A stretch of 64,000 nt of DNA from Termitomyces sp. T153 (GCA_018296165.2 JACKQL020000002.1:1426001-1490000); one strand, 5' to 3'. Positions 43,421 to 55,683 are shown, counted from the first letter of the stretch. Notes: generated from the letters alone by a model not told the origin. Translations and numbers: made by a program.

Positions 43421-46400
43421 ATTGGGTGACTTGATCCAGCCTGAGGCTACAGACATTGACTTGAACTTCAATGCACTATCTGTACCTGCTCCTGGCTCAT
43501 CCAATGATGTATTCAATATGGAAGTCAATAAAACATCTATTCCATTGTGTGAAGTATGCAATCATTGGCCTCTATCCCATCTCATCAACTTCTTGCCTTC
43601 TGAGCCATGTTCTGTATGACCTTTACAACAGTTTGCTGCACAGTATGAGCAGCAAGCTGAGATCCATGAAAGCAAGCAGCAGCATCTCAATCCAGAGCCT
43701 CAACAATTTCCTGAAGAATCTTGATTGCCAGAACCATTCAAAACTGAACCTGATGAAGTGGGCTTGTTTTGACATTATTGTATTGCACCAGAACAAGATC
43801 CTGATGAGGATCAAATAATCTACAACATTGCTGATGCACCAACATTTGTATGCAAAGATGCTGCAGACATAGAGCCCTGCAATCCTCTTGCTGGCTTTGG
43901 TCCCATAGCACAGGAAGTTGTCAAACAGCCCAAGGCACAAACATCATTCTTTTTTCCATTTCTGAATGCCTTAGTATTCCAACTCATGCACTGGTATTAC
44001 ACATCCAAAGCCCTTACACTTGCAAGCCTAGATTGACTGGTTCATGGCATTATATTAGCACTAGACTTTAGGTGTGAAGACTTTGAGGGTTTCAGTGCCA
44101 CCCAGGAAAACAGATGTTTAGACAATCTTCCTACTGCCAAAAAGACTGGCAGCAGCAAAGACAATTTGGCTCTTCCTGCACCCACTTTGAAAATTGATTT
44201 TTTTCATTGAAACATTGTTGAAGTCTTCAAGTTGGTTGCACAGGGTTTGCAAGTTGGTTTTACAGGGTTTGACTGCAAAATAAATGCACTGGCAAGGTTT
44301 TCTTCAATTCTGGAAACCATCAGAAGACAAACCTGCTCAACATGTATATGGTGAAGTGTACAACTCTGATGTCTCTCTAGATATGGAGAAGGACCTCCCA
44401 CCTTCTGAAGATGGTCTCAAGACTGTGGTGGTACCACTCATGCTCTATTCTGATTCTATGCACCTAGCAAACTTTGGGACCACATCTCTGTGGCCACTTT
44501 ATCTGTGGTTCAGTAATCTCTTGAAGTATATTTGTAGTACTGTCAATAGTTTTTCAGCAAATCATATTGCATACTTTCCATCAGTGAGTTGAGAATTTTT
44601 AGTTCCAAGTTTTTGCATCTCATCATTTCCATTTATCCAGCTTCCCAACCTAGTTCAAGATCATTACAAAAAACTATTTGGTGCTCCAGCACCCAAGTCA
44701 ATATTGACACACTCAAGTGCAAATTGATGCAAGGAGCATGGAAGGTCATTCTCACTGATGAATTCAAAGAGATATATAAACATGGTATTGTCTTGATGTG
44801 CAGCAATGGTATTCATTAAAGGCCATTTCCTCAGTTCTTCTGTTATTCTGCCAATTATCCAGAAAGGTGTGTTCTGCTGTCTTCTGAGTTTCTTCCTTTA
44901 TGACTCCATCCTTTCAGAGTCCTGCTGGCTGGTATCAAGCAGATGGGGTCATACCTATGTGTAGTCTGCTGAACTTTAAAATCCCAAGTTTTGTGCATCA
45001 GAACTAAACTTCACAATATCATTTGGTTGCAGAATTGTTGATCAGACACTGAGGAGCATAAAGTTTGTATTGCCAAGGCAAGAAAATATATTTTTACAAA
45101 GGGATATGCTGCAATGGGCAATGCAATTGACCAAATAATTGGTGATTCATTTGTACCAGTCAAGGTGCACAAATATTTATTTATATTAATGAACAACTCT
45201 GATGATCTGAAGCATCCAGAATGCATTTTCACAGCTTCTCTTGCCAAATAAACAAAACTACTTTGATTTGTTTGTTCCTGATATCATGCACAAATTTGAA
45301 CTCAGAGTCTGGAAACAGGTATTTATACACTGAATTTGTATGCTACATACATATGGCCTTAAATTTGTTTCTGAATTGGATCAATGGTCAGCAATATGGT
45401 AACTCTAATTATATACCTTATTTATGTCATTTCAGATATTGGCAAATCTTACCATTTGGACACTTGACAATTTGACAATTCCACAACAATGTATTGGAAA
45501 TGCACAGCTTTGCTGCTAGAGATTTTAAAGACTTATTGCAGGTACAAGTATTGTTTTTCATCTATTTCTGGTTGAGTACTGATAGACTTTGCCAATCATT
45601 AGACAGCAATGCCTTGCTTCAAAGGCCTTTTCAAAAAAACTAGCCTCAAGGTCAACCAACAAATTCAAAACATATTATTTGTCATGGGATCCTGGCATGC
45701 TTCAGCAAAGATGCATTTACATACCAACTGGTCTCTAGAAGTCTTCTGTAGCCTGACAGCAGATCTGACTCAACATCTTGGCATTTTTGCACTTGAAGTC
45801 CACCCTTGTTTTGATACACATGAAACCCTCAAAGAGGCTAATGCCGCTGCACAACAGAAAGCTGCCTCAACAGCAAAAAAATTCAAAGCTGCCACCACAT
45901 CAAAAAAAAATTAGGGAAAACCAAGAAATCAACTGCTGTATCTGACTCCATGACACCATCAGATAAACAAGTCTTTCACATTTAATACACCAAAAATCCA
46001 TTCATTGGTGCATTATCCAGATGCTATTCAATGCTATAGAACCACTGAGTCTTACTCAACTCAAATTGTAAGTTGTGATCACCTCCTTTGGCAGTATTAA
46101 TTGAACATCTTGATAGGGTGAAATGGAATACAAACAAGTCAAGTCATTTTATGCTCAAACAAATAAGAACCAATTTGAGGCACAGATTGCTCAACAAGAG
46201 TGCTGACAGGCAAAATTGCAAGGCATGCAAGATGTTATTGAGGAGGAAGATTTAATGCTGACTAGTCCTGAAGATCACTACTATATATCAAAGACTAGGA
46301 AAGCACCAATCAATCTTTTGCAATGGTGTAAGGATAACAAAGAGGAGCCTGCTATAAATGTGAGTCCAAATTGTTGGACATTCAGCAAAACATCATTAAC

Positions 46401-47331
46401 TTGTCATGCTTCAATAGTAGGAATTTGTGCCAAAGCTGATTGATTCCTTGTTGACATGCCTCCTTCCTGATGATGTTGCAATCACAGATGAACATTGAGG
46501 CAAGCTCATCATCAAAGACCAGAGGATATATGAGCACAAGACTTTATGGGTCAACTACACCACCTACAATAATCAACATGATCAAGACACAATCAATCCT
46601 CATTGACAGTCTGATGACATGCTTTTTGCTGATGAAGAGGATGGCAACTTTCATTCATATTGGTATTTTCCATGCCATGGTACTCTTGGAAAGTGGACAG
46701 TTTCAACAAATGGAATTTCTCTGGGGGTGTTGTCATAGGCTTGGCTATGAAGTCAACTCTGGTTCTATTGCAAAACAATTGCATCAAATTGGTTTCTTGA
46801 AAGGCAAAAATGCTGTTGGATTTGTTGATCCTGCCAATGTTCTCTGTGCAGTTCATTTAATCCCGAGATTAGCAGGTGATCATACTAACCAGTTACTGAC
46901 TCTTTTGATGATGTGGCAAACAGATAAGGGAGACACAGATTATGAACAATATTATATTGACATGTAAGTGTTGGTCTATCCAGTAGAACTTGAATCACTG
47001 ACATTAGAAATCTAGATTTGTAGACAGGAATATGTTTATCCGGTTTACAGGGGGTGGAATCAGACACTCAATAATGTACAAAACAACACAAATCTTCCAA
47101 AAAGAGATTGATAAATTGTATTCCATCAACTGGTCTGACTCACCCTTTAAAGACTCAGATAATCATCAACAATCAGAGCCTGATGGCCCTGTTGCCAACT
47201 CAGACTCAGAGTCAGAGGAAGGTCTCACTGCAAAAAAATTTGTTTGAGAAGACAACAATCCAGATAATAAAGATGATAACCAGTTGGCTGACTCAGAGGA
47301 TGATGAGGATGATGACAGAGATTATTTTTAA
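43420..47331 (+). pseudogene. Plavaka-type DNA transposase, decayed
   Basis: Segments appear in the order I recall for Plavaka transposases of mushrooms. An acidic N-terminus (about 43420-43820) is followed by EVYNSDVSLDMEKDLPP and VVVPLMLYSDSMHLANFGTTSLWPLYLWF (44340-44520). Next is WHASAKMHLHTNWSLEVF with LEVHPCFDTHETLKEA (45690-45860), and finally MEFLWGCCHRLGYEV, NAVGFVDPANVLCAVHLIPRLA and FIRFTGGGIRHS (46710-47060). The tail is acidic (DSESEEG, ADSEDDEDDDRDYF). Introns are likely. Many frames are interrupted by stops, and the CpG content is very low. No terminal inverted repeats were identified. The motifs SDSTHLANFG-like and LDP..V..VHLIP are the strongest evidence. Confidence 0.65.
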
Positions 47332-47534
47332 GATTTATTGGGCTTTAAATCATTGTAGTTTTTCTCACAATGCTTTAGAAACTGTTTCAATGATATTTTC
47401 ATTTTTGAAGTGAATGACAAGTCATATTTAAAAAAAAAAACTTGATTTTGCAGAGCACCAGATAACCTCAGTAATAGCAAATAGCAATATAGAGTTGAAG
47501 TCAGACAGTTAAGCACAATGATAGAGTAAACAAT

Positions 47535-48159
47535 CTATGAGCTAGAATCAATGCCAAGGGTCTTCCTTGTAGGTGTGGCAACAAGGTACAGAGAGTGGTT
47601 GTCAATTGCTTCAATGGTGGTCAACACAGGTTCTAAACTGGATTTGGGTCCAATGAGGGCATGTGAATGCAGAGTTGGACTTGGAGGATTGAGTTTCAGA
47701 GGTGGAAGTAGTACTGGTGGTTGAGGAGTAGAACTTGGGACATCCAAGTTGTTTAACAGAGGTAAGCCTTTAAACCAGGGCTTGTCCTCATTGGATTCTG
47801 GTTCAGTTATTGATGAGGTTGTCAATGCTGCAGACAGTGAAAATGGTTCTGGTTTTGAGCCTGAGTGACATACTAGTAGCAGTACATGGAGAGTGGATAT
47901 ACTACTAGAGTCATTAGTATGCTGTTGCTTCTGTGGTGTCATGCACACTGAGGGTTCAAGGTTGAGAGTGATGTCAAAGACTAATGAATGGATTGATTAG
48001 CATTGCAGCTATAATAGTACTACCACTAGGCCCTAGTGTGACATAGTGAATTAACTTACTGTTGCTTTGAATGTTATTCTGAATTTTTTCAATTTCTTCC
48101 CTAAAATACTTCACAATGTTTGCCAAATCTGCTTCTACACATCCCATAAGAAAGTTCAA
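47535..48159 (-). CDS. Unrecognised minus-strand ORF beside the Plavaka remnant
   Basis: Two exons are suggested. The first, 48159-about 48060, reads MNFLMGCVEADLANIVKYF and IEKIQNNIQSN before a GTAAGT donor. The second, 47948-47535, reads CMTPQKQQHTNDSSS and a Pro/Ser/Leu-rich low-complexity region. It may be an accessory ORF of the DNA transposon. There is no catalytic motif, so it could also be a degraded exon. Confidence 0.25.
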
Positions 48160-49456
48160 ATGTCAGTGTACTGCATAGGAGATGCTAAGCCTGGAACAGA
48201 ATTCAGCATCAGCAATTTGAAGGGAACAGGCACAATCCATGAGTGAGAGCAGGGGCCTGAGTACAAAGGACACATCTTGTCACATGTTTGATGCATTGTG
48301 ACTACTAAATATCTGATAAAGTAATATAGGTGCCATCATCATGTAGCTGTGATATTGCCTGGTAAAGTTAAATTAACATGGTAAGTCCCTGGCTTTGTCA
48401 AAGATTTCTAATGCCTGTATGCTACCATGTTTGTTATTAAAAATCAGAATATGTTTTGCTCAGCTTGAGGCACTCATCCTGAAATTACCTAATATTTATT
48501 GATCATTGTGGGTTTAGGGATTACAATACTGTCTAACACCTTGGCACCATGTGTCCCTCAACTCAGGGGTCTCAGGCCATGTTTGGCCAAGTTTTCTAAG
48601 TGACTTTTTCCTAATGGTTACAGCAAAACCCAATTTTCTCTTTGCTTGCTACTTATAAGACTGTTCTGCAAAAAATCTCATCAAACGTATATGTAGCAAG
48701 GGCAAGAAAAACTTATTTGAAATGGAAGTCATCTATGAGATTGTCCAGCAAGGGCAAGGGAAATCTATTTGAAACAGAAGTCATTGACTTACAGCTTCCT
48801 GATTGGTGAGTAGATACCTACAATGTGGAACCACATGTCCTTACAAGAGCATCTTCTGATCAGTAACCTCCAAATACATGCACTCCTGTGGGACTCTGAA
48901 TGTTGGCTTGGCTCTACATCTGACTTATTGTCAAGGACTAAAGAACATGTGTGAGGGAACACCTCCATGACCAGTCTTGCACAGGCAAGGATATGTATGT
49001 TTTGAATTGCAAATCATAGGTAGAAATCGCAAATCATTCTCTGTCATGTAGCTCACTTAGAACTCACATGCCTAAACAAGCTTGGCTTTAGTGAACTTGT
49101 CTTGGGTTCATTTCTCTTTCTTGCTATCTTGGTCATGTTGAAATGCAAACAATCTGCTGAAGACTACTCTGATGACTCTTGTACTGGTGGGAATTTTGTT
49201 TGTAATTGTCCTAGCCTAATGAATTTAGAAAATACCTGTTTTGTCAGCTCCTGCAACCAGATGTAATATTGATATTGATGATGCAATTTACAAACCATAC
49301 AGAAATTCTTGAATCATGAGGTCTTCTATCCTCTGAGTCCCTTTGTTCATGGATGATAGCAACATTTCTTTTCTATCTTTCTACCACTGAGATTGTAGTA
49401 CTTGATGACTGATGAACCTGCAGCAGGAAATCCCAGAGTTTCTTGAGAAAAAGCTG
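48160..49456. repeat. CpG-poor non-coding stretch containing a repeat shared with 57.2 kb
   Basis: About 48765-48925 is collinear with 57198-57345 (words CAGAAGTCATTGACTT, GTAGATACCTAC, CTTACAAGAGC, CTCCAAATAC.TGCACTCCTGTGGG). In every visible mismatch at a CpG of the 57-kb copy, this copy has TG or CA. No gene was recognised in the remainder. Confidence 0.6.
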
Positions 49457-50475
49457 TTAGAAACATGTTATGTAATTATAACCAGTTTTTTTCTAGTTTC
49501 TCATGAAATGTATTTGGAAGAACATAATAAAAATAGTTAAAAAATGTTAATGCTTTTCCTTGAGAGCAAGGAAATTTTTTTCTTTCAATTATCCCTGAGA
49601 TACACATAGAAAAAATCAGACATGTTTCAAGTCTTTGTTCTCAAGAAAAGAATGGTGTTTATCTTTTAGTGTTCCTTTGTAAACAATTGTCATGTTTCTT
49701 TCAAGTGTTTCTTTGGGGAAAATTCTTTGTCTCACTCACAAAGAATGTATTAGAAAACTTAAAGTGTTTCTCAGGAAACATACATTAGGAAATCTTTTAG
49801 TATTTGGTTAGAAACACAAATTAGATACACCTGTTGCATCAACAAGCGTGTCACTCAGCATACAGTGAGCAATGCACTCATTGACACATCTCATTGGGTC
49901 CTTCAAGTTCAAAACTGAAATTGTTTTATCACTGTAAAATGATTTATTTTGCATGTAGTCTAACTTTTTTACTTGCTTTTGGACTTGGTGTAAATTTAAC
50001 AGATAAAACAATTTTAGTTTCAAACTTGAAGGACCCAATGAGATGTGTTAATGAGCACATCACTCACCATATGCTGAGTGACACACTTGTCAATGCAACA
50101 GGTGTATCTAATTTGTGTTTCTAACCAAATACTAAAAGATTTCCTAATGTATGTTTCCTGAGAAACACTTTAAGTTTTCTAATACATTCTTTGTGAGTGA
50201 GACAAAGAATTTTCCCCAAAGAAACACTTGAAAGAAACATGACAATTGTTTACAAAGGAACACTAAAAGATAAACACCATTCTTTTCTTGAGAACAAAGA
50301 CTTGAAACATGTCTAATTTTTTCTATGTGTATCTCAGGGATAATTGAAAGAAAAAAATTTCCTTGCTCTCAAGGAAAAGCATTGACATTTTTTAACTATT
50401 TTTGTTATGTTCTTCCAAATACATTTCATGGGAAACTAGAAAAAAACCAGTTATAATTACATAACATGTTTCTAA
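49457..50475. repeat. 1-kb foldback (long inverted repeat) element
   Basis: The left arm, about 49457-49933, reads TTAGAAACATGTTATGTAATT inward. The right arm, about 50003-50475, is its reverse complement, ending AATTACATAACATGTTTCTAA. The arms are about 475 bp, around 90% or more identical by eye, with a spacer of about 70 bp. TA dinucleotides bound both ends, which fits a TA target duplication of a Tc1/mariner-like MITE, but other mechanisms are possible. It has no coding capacity; the small ORFs are mirror images of each other. Confidence 0.85.
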
Positions 50476-51611
50476 TGATGCGAAATTGAAGTATTTGGTT
50501 TTATTTGTCTTAGAGACCGAACCAAACAACTACAACTCAACAAGTTCGAGGGCTCGAGATTCACCCAAATTCACACAACTTTTGTAATTGAATGAAAATT
50601 GATTTAAATTGATTGAATAGAAGTTCAAATGAATAAAAGGTTCAATTATCAAATAAGACCTTTAAAATGAAGCTTTATTCGCGCTATAAGCCTAGGTAAT
50701 CTGCTCCCTGGGGATTCTGAGCCGCATGCCAAACGTTGCTTGACGGCCTCAAAATCCCCCCTCCCCTTTATACCGCTCTACTCGCGCACGGACCACAGTG
50801 CCCCATGCGGCCTTCTGTCGCTATTCCGGCTGTTCAGTGCCCGACGCTGACGATTTTCGAGGTTCTACGCGCTTGGCACCGACGTGGCCCCCGTCCCCTC
50901 ACCCGTTTTCCATCCTTGTTCTCCTCCCTTTTTCTCACTAACCTCCCTCTCTCCTATAGACCCCATCGATGGTCGTTCGCATGTCAATTTGAGGGAGGTA
51001 GGGGAGTTTGTCGAGCGGGAAGGGCGGGACGACCAGCTTGGCGTCGGTTAAGCAGTAACCGGCCCGAGCTGGCACTGCCACCCATCAAGCGTGTCAGTAA
51101 TGATCGATTTCGATCATTGACGTGTCGAGGCCTTATTGATTTCTTTCTCGCTCGTGCTGCTGGCTTTTGTTTGTTGGGTTTCTACTGGTATTCGAAATAC
51201 GGGAAGTACTTCTCCTTGGCCTACAGTTTTCGGCTTGATTATGCTTACGGTTTTTAGCATGATTTGGTATATATTTCGGGTAAGTACTTGTTTTCCGTAT
51301 TTTCGGCCTTTCCTTCTTTGTAGAAGGTAAGCGCCGTCGTAATACTAACAGCTTTTTCTCGAGAAACTCTGGGGATTTCCCGAAGTGAGTGTCTTTACCA
51401 TTTCCTTTTGTTGCATACCAAGCCAAACATCAGATTCAAGGTCCTCCAGTATCAACCCCGGATCGTCAGGGAAAATGATCACTCAAAGCATGGATGTCAT
51501 GGCCCATGTGTGAGTTCCTTCTCAGCGAATCTTTGCTTGAGGATATGACATTATATTCAACTAGTAGTTTGACATATCAAAGATAGGGATGAAATCGAAA
51601 CAAAGACAAGA
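50476..51611. other. Non-coding or unrecognised; weak ORF
   Basis: A plus-strand frame at 50736-51257 (173 codons, hydrophobic near the C-terminus: FFLARAAGFCLLGFYWYS) has no recognisable family. The sequence is CpG-rich, in contrast to the repeats on its left. Possible GT-AG introns exist near 51280-51330. It could be an LTR or a decayed gene. Confidence 0.2.
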
Positions 51612-53132
51612 TCACTTGTGAACTGACTTTCCCAAATTCTGTGGCTTCACGCCAGACTCGGACCAGGAATCACTGTCTGATCCCTCAGATCTACCATCTG
51701 AGTCTCCGGATGCTGTCGCATACTCGTCTGACTTCTTACGCCTGTGGAATGGCTGAACTGATTGTAAACCATAGAGTTGTTTCACTTGGCTAATGGCCAA
51801 GTTCCGAACTGTTTCTATTACATATGCATCGCAAAGGCCATTAGGATCTAGAGTCGGATGGCAGCCAGTTAATGCCGCCGTCTCGTAGGGCCAGGAGTGA
51901 TCTCCTGCGGTCATCCATTCTTCACTTGATAGCTCGTTGACTTTCTTCATGTATAGCCAACACTGGAAGCAACTTCTTTTGCTGCACCCAATTGCACGCT
52001 GTGGCTTCACGACATTTGAACTAAATTGTGCCATTGGTTTCCCCAAGGCAAGAATTATCTGAATTTCAGCATGAAGTTTCGGCGTAATTGTCTTCATCTC
52101 GCAGAACTCAGCTCTATCCTTTTCCCAATTCAGACTTCTAGATGCGAACATCTTCTCCACTTCTGCCTCTGTCCTGGTGATCTTCGTGTGCCGTTTGCCA
52201 AGTTCAATTGTGACTGTCTGAACCTTTTCAAGGTCGAGCTTGCGCAGTTCTTGTATGTGTTTGGGAACTGATATCTCTTTGGGCACCCAACGAATCGTAA
52301 ACTTACGCCGCTTATCTTCGTTTATGAATTTGATAATGCTCTCAATACGGAGATATTGACGCAGCTTGTCAAGATTTCTCCAGAATTTGGGAAATAGTTC
52401 TGGTCCATATTTGTGGAATCTTTCTTCTGATGTCAAGCTTCGAAGACAGATCGTAAAAAAGCTTGAGTCTTTGAACGCAGATGCTGCAAGGATTAATTCT
52501 TGAAGTACTCTGTGCGAAGCAGAGTTCTGAGCAAGCTCTGGCTTTGACCGACAGATATCCAAGATCTTGAACAAACCCTGTTTCACACCAGAAACTCTTG
52601 TGGCCCCTGTTCTGAGCCATAATCTCTTTAGATCTTGACCGTGTCCTGGAAACTCCTCCTCATCAAGGAAATGGTCTGATGAGCTTTCCACATAGGACTC
52701 AATTTCGGCATTGAGCTTCTTGCGGATCATGGTAGCGAGGTTCCCGACCTTGTTGACACGATGTTGCAAGTTCTTCAAACTACGACTGGTCAGAAGGGGG
52801 AGGGAACCTAGGAATGCCTCGTCACTTGGGTTTTCCAAGTATCTCAAAAAGCGGCAAGCATATTCCTTGTCTTTGTCTGATGCCTTGTCGTTCTTGGCCA
52901 GGACAATGCCAAGCCCAGACTCTGTCTTTTCGAATGCAGATGCAACAACATCACCAGGAGCTCCAGTCACCATGTAGAGGGCAATTGTCTCAAGGTGCTC
53001 CATGTCATGATGGGTATTGTCTGAGCGACGGTGCTTGTTGGTGCTTTCACTTTCAGGATTCTTGAATCTTGAAGCAGCCAACATCCTCATACGTTCCGAA
53101 TGACCCTTTTGTGGTATCCTGAGGCTAATCAT
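51612..53132 (-). CDS. Deaminase-fold protein, OTT_1508-like (copy 1)
   Basis: A single exon of 506 codons. The start is ATG 53130-53132 (MISLRIPQKG); the open frame extends 13 codons upstream without another ATG except that one. The N-terminal half is helical and paralogous to the neighbour (LETIALYMVTGAPGDVVASAF). The C-terminal domain has the zinc-dependent deaminase signature: H354-A-E356 in KLHAEIQIILAL, and C388-F-Q-C391 in CSKRSCFQCWLYMKK. Predicted chemistry is hydrolytic deamination of a base (cytosine or adenine) with Zn bound by His and two Cys and Glu as proton shuttle. The C-terminal tail is Ser/Asp-rich. This matches the OTT_1508-like deaminases, expanded in fungi and predicted to act on nucleic acids; the substrate is not known to me. 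The gene is intact and shares a divergent promoter region with the next one. Confidence 0.75.
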   Translation of the reverse strand: MISLRIPQKGHSERMRMLAASRFKNPESESTNKHRRSDNTHHDMEHLETIALYMVTGAPGDVVASAFEKTESGLGIVLAKNDKASDKDKEYACRFLRYLENPSDEAFLGSLPLLTSRSLKNLQHRVNKVGNLATMIRKKLNAEIESYVESSSDHFLDEEEFPGHGQDLKRLWLRTGATRVSGVKQGLFKILDICRSKPELAQNSASHRVLQELILAASAFKDSSFFTICLRSLTSEERFHKYGPELFPKFWRNLDKLRQYLRIESIIKFINEDKRRKFTIRWVPKEISVPKHIQELRKLDLEKVQTVTIELGKRHTKITRTEAEVEKMFASRSLNWEKDRAEFCEMKTITPKLHAEIQIILALGKPMAQFSSNVVKPQRAIGCSKRSCFQCWLYMKKVNELSSEEWMTAGDHSWPYETAALTGCHPTLDPNGLCDAYVIETVRNLAISQVKQLYGLQSVQPFHRRKKSDEYATASGDSDGRSEGSDSDSWSESGVKPQNLGKSVHK

Positions 53133-54007
53133 GGGTGTTAATGGTGTAATTGGAAGGGGACTGGAAGGCAAGGTACGACGTTTCCGTTGTGTGCTGAGGA
53201 CTAAGGGTTATTTATACCACTCATCCCATTTGACTTGTGAAACAAATCTGTTTTCTACATGAATCAATACAATTCTCCTTGTGCCTGAATAGCAGATAGG
53301 TTCTGGAGTCAGGTTTTCTAACAATGGTACCAGTGGTACCTGGTTGCAAACTATTGTCACACAATCTGAATGTCCAAATATAGGCTTTCAAACAAGGGAA
53401 TCGAAGGCTTGCAAAGAAATGCAAAGCGTGGCGTCGACATCATGCCATCCTTTTGGAAATCCGTATACAATGCAATGGTGTAACTCCTTATTTAGTTTTC
53501 TTCGCATGAAGTGGCACTTTGAGTACAATGCATTCATTTTTGGTTTCTACAAACAATTCAAAGACGACACCTATCAACTCCGCAGATGACAAACACAAAA
53601 AAGAGAGTACGACATTTGTTCTCTCAGAACGGACAAATCCCTAATGCGAGACTAACATGCGCTACTGAGAGGACTGATCCAGATGCCAGGACTGACTCAG
53701 ATGCAGAACTAGCTTTTCCGCGCTGCCTGCACCCTCATTCATATAGATAAGAATCTTTTTCTCTTTCCTGGTATGTAGCTGATCCTTTACATTGTACACT
53801 ATGCTTCGTTCAAGGTACTGAGGCAAGATAAGTAACCTTGAATAATATATAAAATAAGAGGAAAGTTCTGGCGGACCGAGGGCTACCGAGCGATTCACTG
53901 TGGCAAATGGATGGTCGGAGTTGGAATAGTAGATATAATAATTATACAATAAACTGAAACGTCGAACGTACCGTCGCAGCCAATAAGCCAAATCTTTGAA
54001 ACTCCAG
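53133..54007. promoter_or_regulatory. Divergent intergenic region of the deaminase pair
   Basis: The start codons are 875 bp apart, on opposite strands. A TATA-like TTTATACC (minus sense GGTATAAATAAC) lies about 80 bp upstream of copy 1 (53210-53218). An AT-rich block with TATATAAAATAAG lies at about 53848-53860. A mirror of GGTACCAGTGGTACC (53327-53341) is a perfect palindrome and could be a protein-binding site. None of these is proven. Confidence 0.4.
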
Positions 54008-55243
54008 ATGACCAGCCCTACAGATGTCCAGGTTTCTCTTTCCGAGGATCTCTACCTCTTGAAAAGAGTTCAGTCGTCAAGTTGCCTACCTCGTTATACT
54101 TTTGTGAACCAACAAGAGTTCATTCTCAACACAGTGGCTCTTTACATGACGACTGGACGACCGGATGGTGTTGTCGCCACTTTCTTCCACGAATCCACAT
54201 TCACACTATATTTGGCAAAGAGTGGGCCACCCAGCCATATAGATGCGACCAAGGCAACGTCATTTCTTTCTTGCCTAAAGGATGCCACCGGGTTCGAGGC
54301 ACTTCTCCCGTTCCTTGCCTTATACAGTGCAGAGAATGTCGAAAAAAGAATTCGAAATCTGTTTTATTCATTGGAGGAGATATTAGAATTGTTGGCCGAG
54401 ATAGCCCCGGAGGACGAGAATACAGCTTTGGAGAGCTTGAAAACTCTTCTCGAGTTTCCGTTTACGTTTGATGATACCGCAGAAGCGCACGACAAATTCA
54501 TCAACATCATTGCCGCTTCAAGTAATCTTCTCAAGTGTTTCTCGTCCTTTCAGTCCGCATTCCCATCCAAGTATGCGAATGTATATCTTAGCAGGCTCAA
54601 GCGACATCTTACTAAGGTTGTTCAATATCGCGATGCCAATCGGCTCATCTGGTTCGTCCAGAGAAATAGCTCAAAAATCACAATCTGTTGGGTTCCGGGT
54701 ACGAGTCAGAGACAGCTCTCTCTGACAGGGACAGTTGTCGATCGATACCTGGACGGTTTCCTTGCATGGGCAATCATAGACTTCGACCTGAATAAGAAGG
54801 CTCAGATTCGAGAGCTCATGGCCTCTGCACTGACATATCGAGATCAGACGATCGAAGTGACTGTGTTTGTACATCCCGAAATTCGTCTAATCATGTACCT
54901 CACGGATGTTGTCGGGGTGCAAAGTCAGTACCCTCCAGGAACCCAACTCTACATAGGGTCTGGTAAAAGGATCTGTGGCTGCTGCGAACAATGGATTGAT
55001 GCATTTAATAACTGCATAACCGTGAAGTGGATGGCGACATTTCTCAATCATGGAATGCGATATGATTGGAAGATACCGGACCCGGATCTTACACAGCACA
55101 TTCAAGTTGCAGTACGTCAGGGAAATGACGCTGTCTTGAAATCTGTCGAACGAGGAATGCGGGACAAGTTAACTAGGGAGTATAATTATGCTTTGGACAC
55201 CCTGTTTGATACTTGGTATCGTGACCGTAAGTACAGTCACTAG
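54008..55243 (+). CDS. Deaminase-fold protein, OTT_1508-like (copy 2)
   Basis: A single exon of 411 codons from ATG 54008 (MTSPTDVQVSL); the TTG at 53996 is not a likely start. The N-terminal half is paralogous to copy 1 (ILNTVALYMTTGRPDGVVATFF). The C-terminal domain has H289-P-E291 in VHPEIRLIMYL and C323-G-C-C326 in GKRICGCCEQWIDAF. The His-to-first-Cys spacing is 34 residues, the same as in copy 1. Compared with copy 1 the central region is shorter and the acidic tail is missing. HPE in place of HAE keeps the metal ligand and catalytic Glu, so activity is possible. No frameshift or stop, although it sits among decayed repeats. Confidence 0.75.
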   Translation: MTSPTDVQVSLSEDLYLLKRVQSSSCLPRYTFVNQQEFILNTVALYMTTGRPDGVVATFFHESTFTLYLAKSGPPSHIDATKATSFLSCLKDATGFEALLPFLALYSAENVEKRIRNLFYSLEEILELLAEIAPEDENTALESLKTLLEFPFTFDDTAEAHDKFINIIAASSNLLKCFSSFQSAFPSKYANVYLSRLKRHLTKVVQYRDANRLIWFVQRNSSKITICWVPGTSQRQLSLTGTVVDRYLDGFLAWAIIDFDLNKKAQIRELMASALTYRDQTIEVTVFVHPEIRLIMYLTDVVGVQSQYPPGTQLYIGSGKRICGCCEQWIDAFNNCITVKWMATFLNHGMRYDWKIPDPDLTQHIQVAVRQGNDAVLKSVERGMRDKLTREYNYALDTLFDTWYRDRKYSH

Positions 55244-55683
55244 TAGCCTTATCTTCATTACCTCTGGTCTTTGGATACCTCAACAATTATTTTCACCGAT
55301 TTCTCAATACAATTTTTTACACTTTTGCAGCATTTGTGAGTGAGTACACTAGATGTCGAACACCTCAACCGCATTGTTTTCACTGAATAGAGAATGAAAG
55401 TTTTGATGCTTTTGCAGCATTTGTGGTTAATACACTGCATGCTTTTATTTTGTTCTTCATCTGTGCATAACATATCAATGTAAAGGTCGGCGAAAAAGTC
55501 TTCTTGAATCTAGGGTTTAGTTCGTAATTGTCCCGCCCGTCAAAGTGGGAATTACGCGGTTTGTCGATTTGAAATTTTTGCTATGAGATTTAACAAATTT
55601 GTGACTAATTTATTGTAACTTGGATATCCATGAGTACAATCTAATATATGTCATACAGTCATGTTTCACTTGTCTCAGCACGC
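55244..55683. other. Non-coding, downstream of deaminase copy 2
   Basis: A word GCTTTTGCAGCATTTGTG-like appears twice (about 55322-55340 and 55408-55426), each followed by 'ta.ac', suggesting a small internal duplication. No gene was recognised. Confidence 0.3.

Noticed and set aside
47535..47948. Minus ORF as part of the Plavaka transposase
   Set aside because: It is on the opposite strand and lies beyond the acidic tail that ends the transposase; no shared motif.
50736..51257. 173-codon ORF as a real gene
   Set aside because: No motif and biased composition; no supporting introns could be fixed. Kept only as a note in the intergenic entry.
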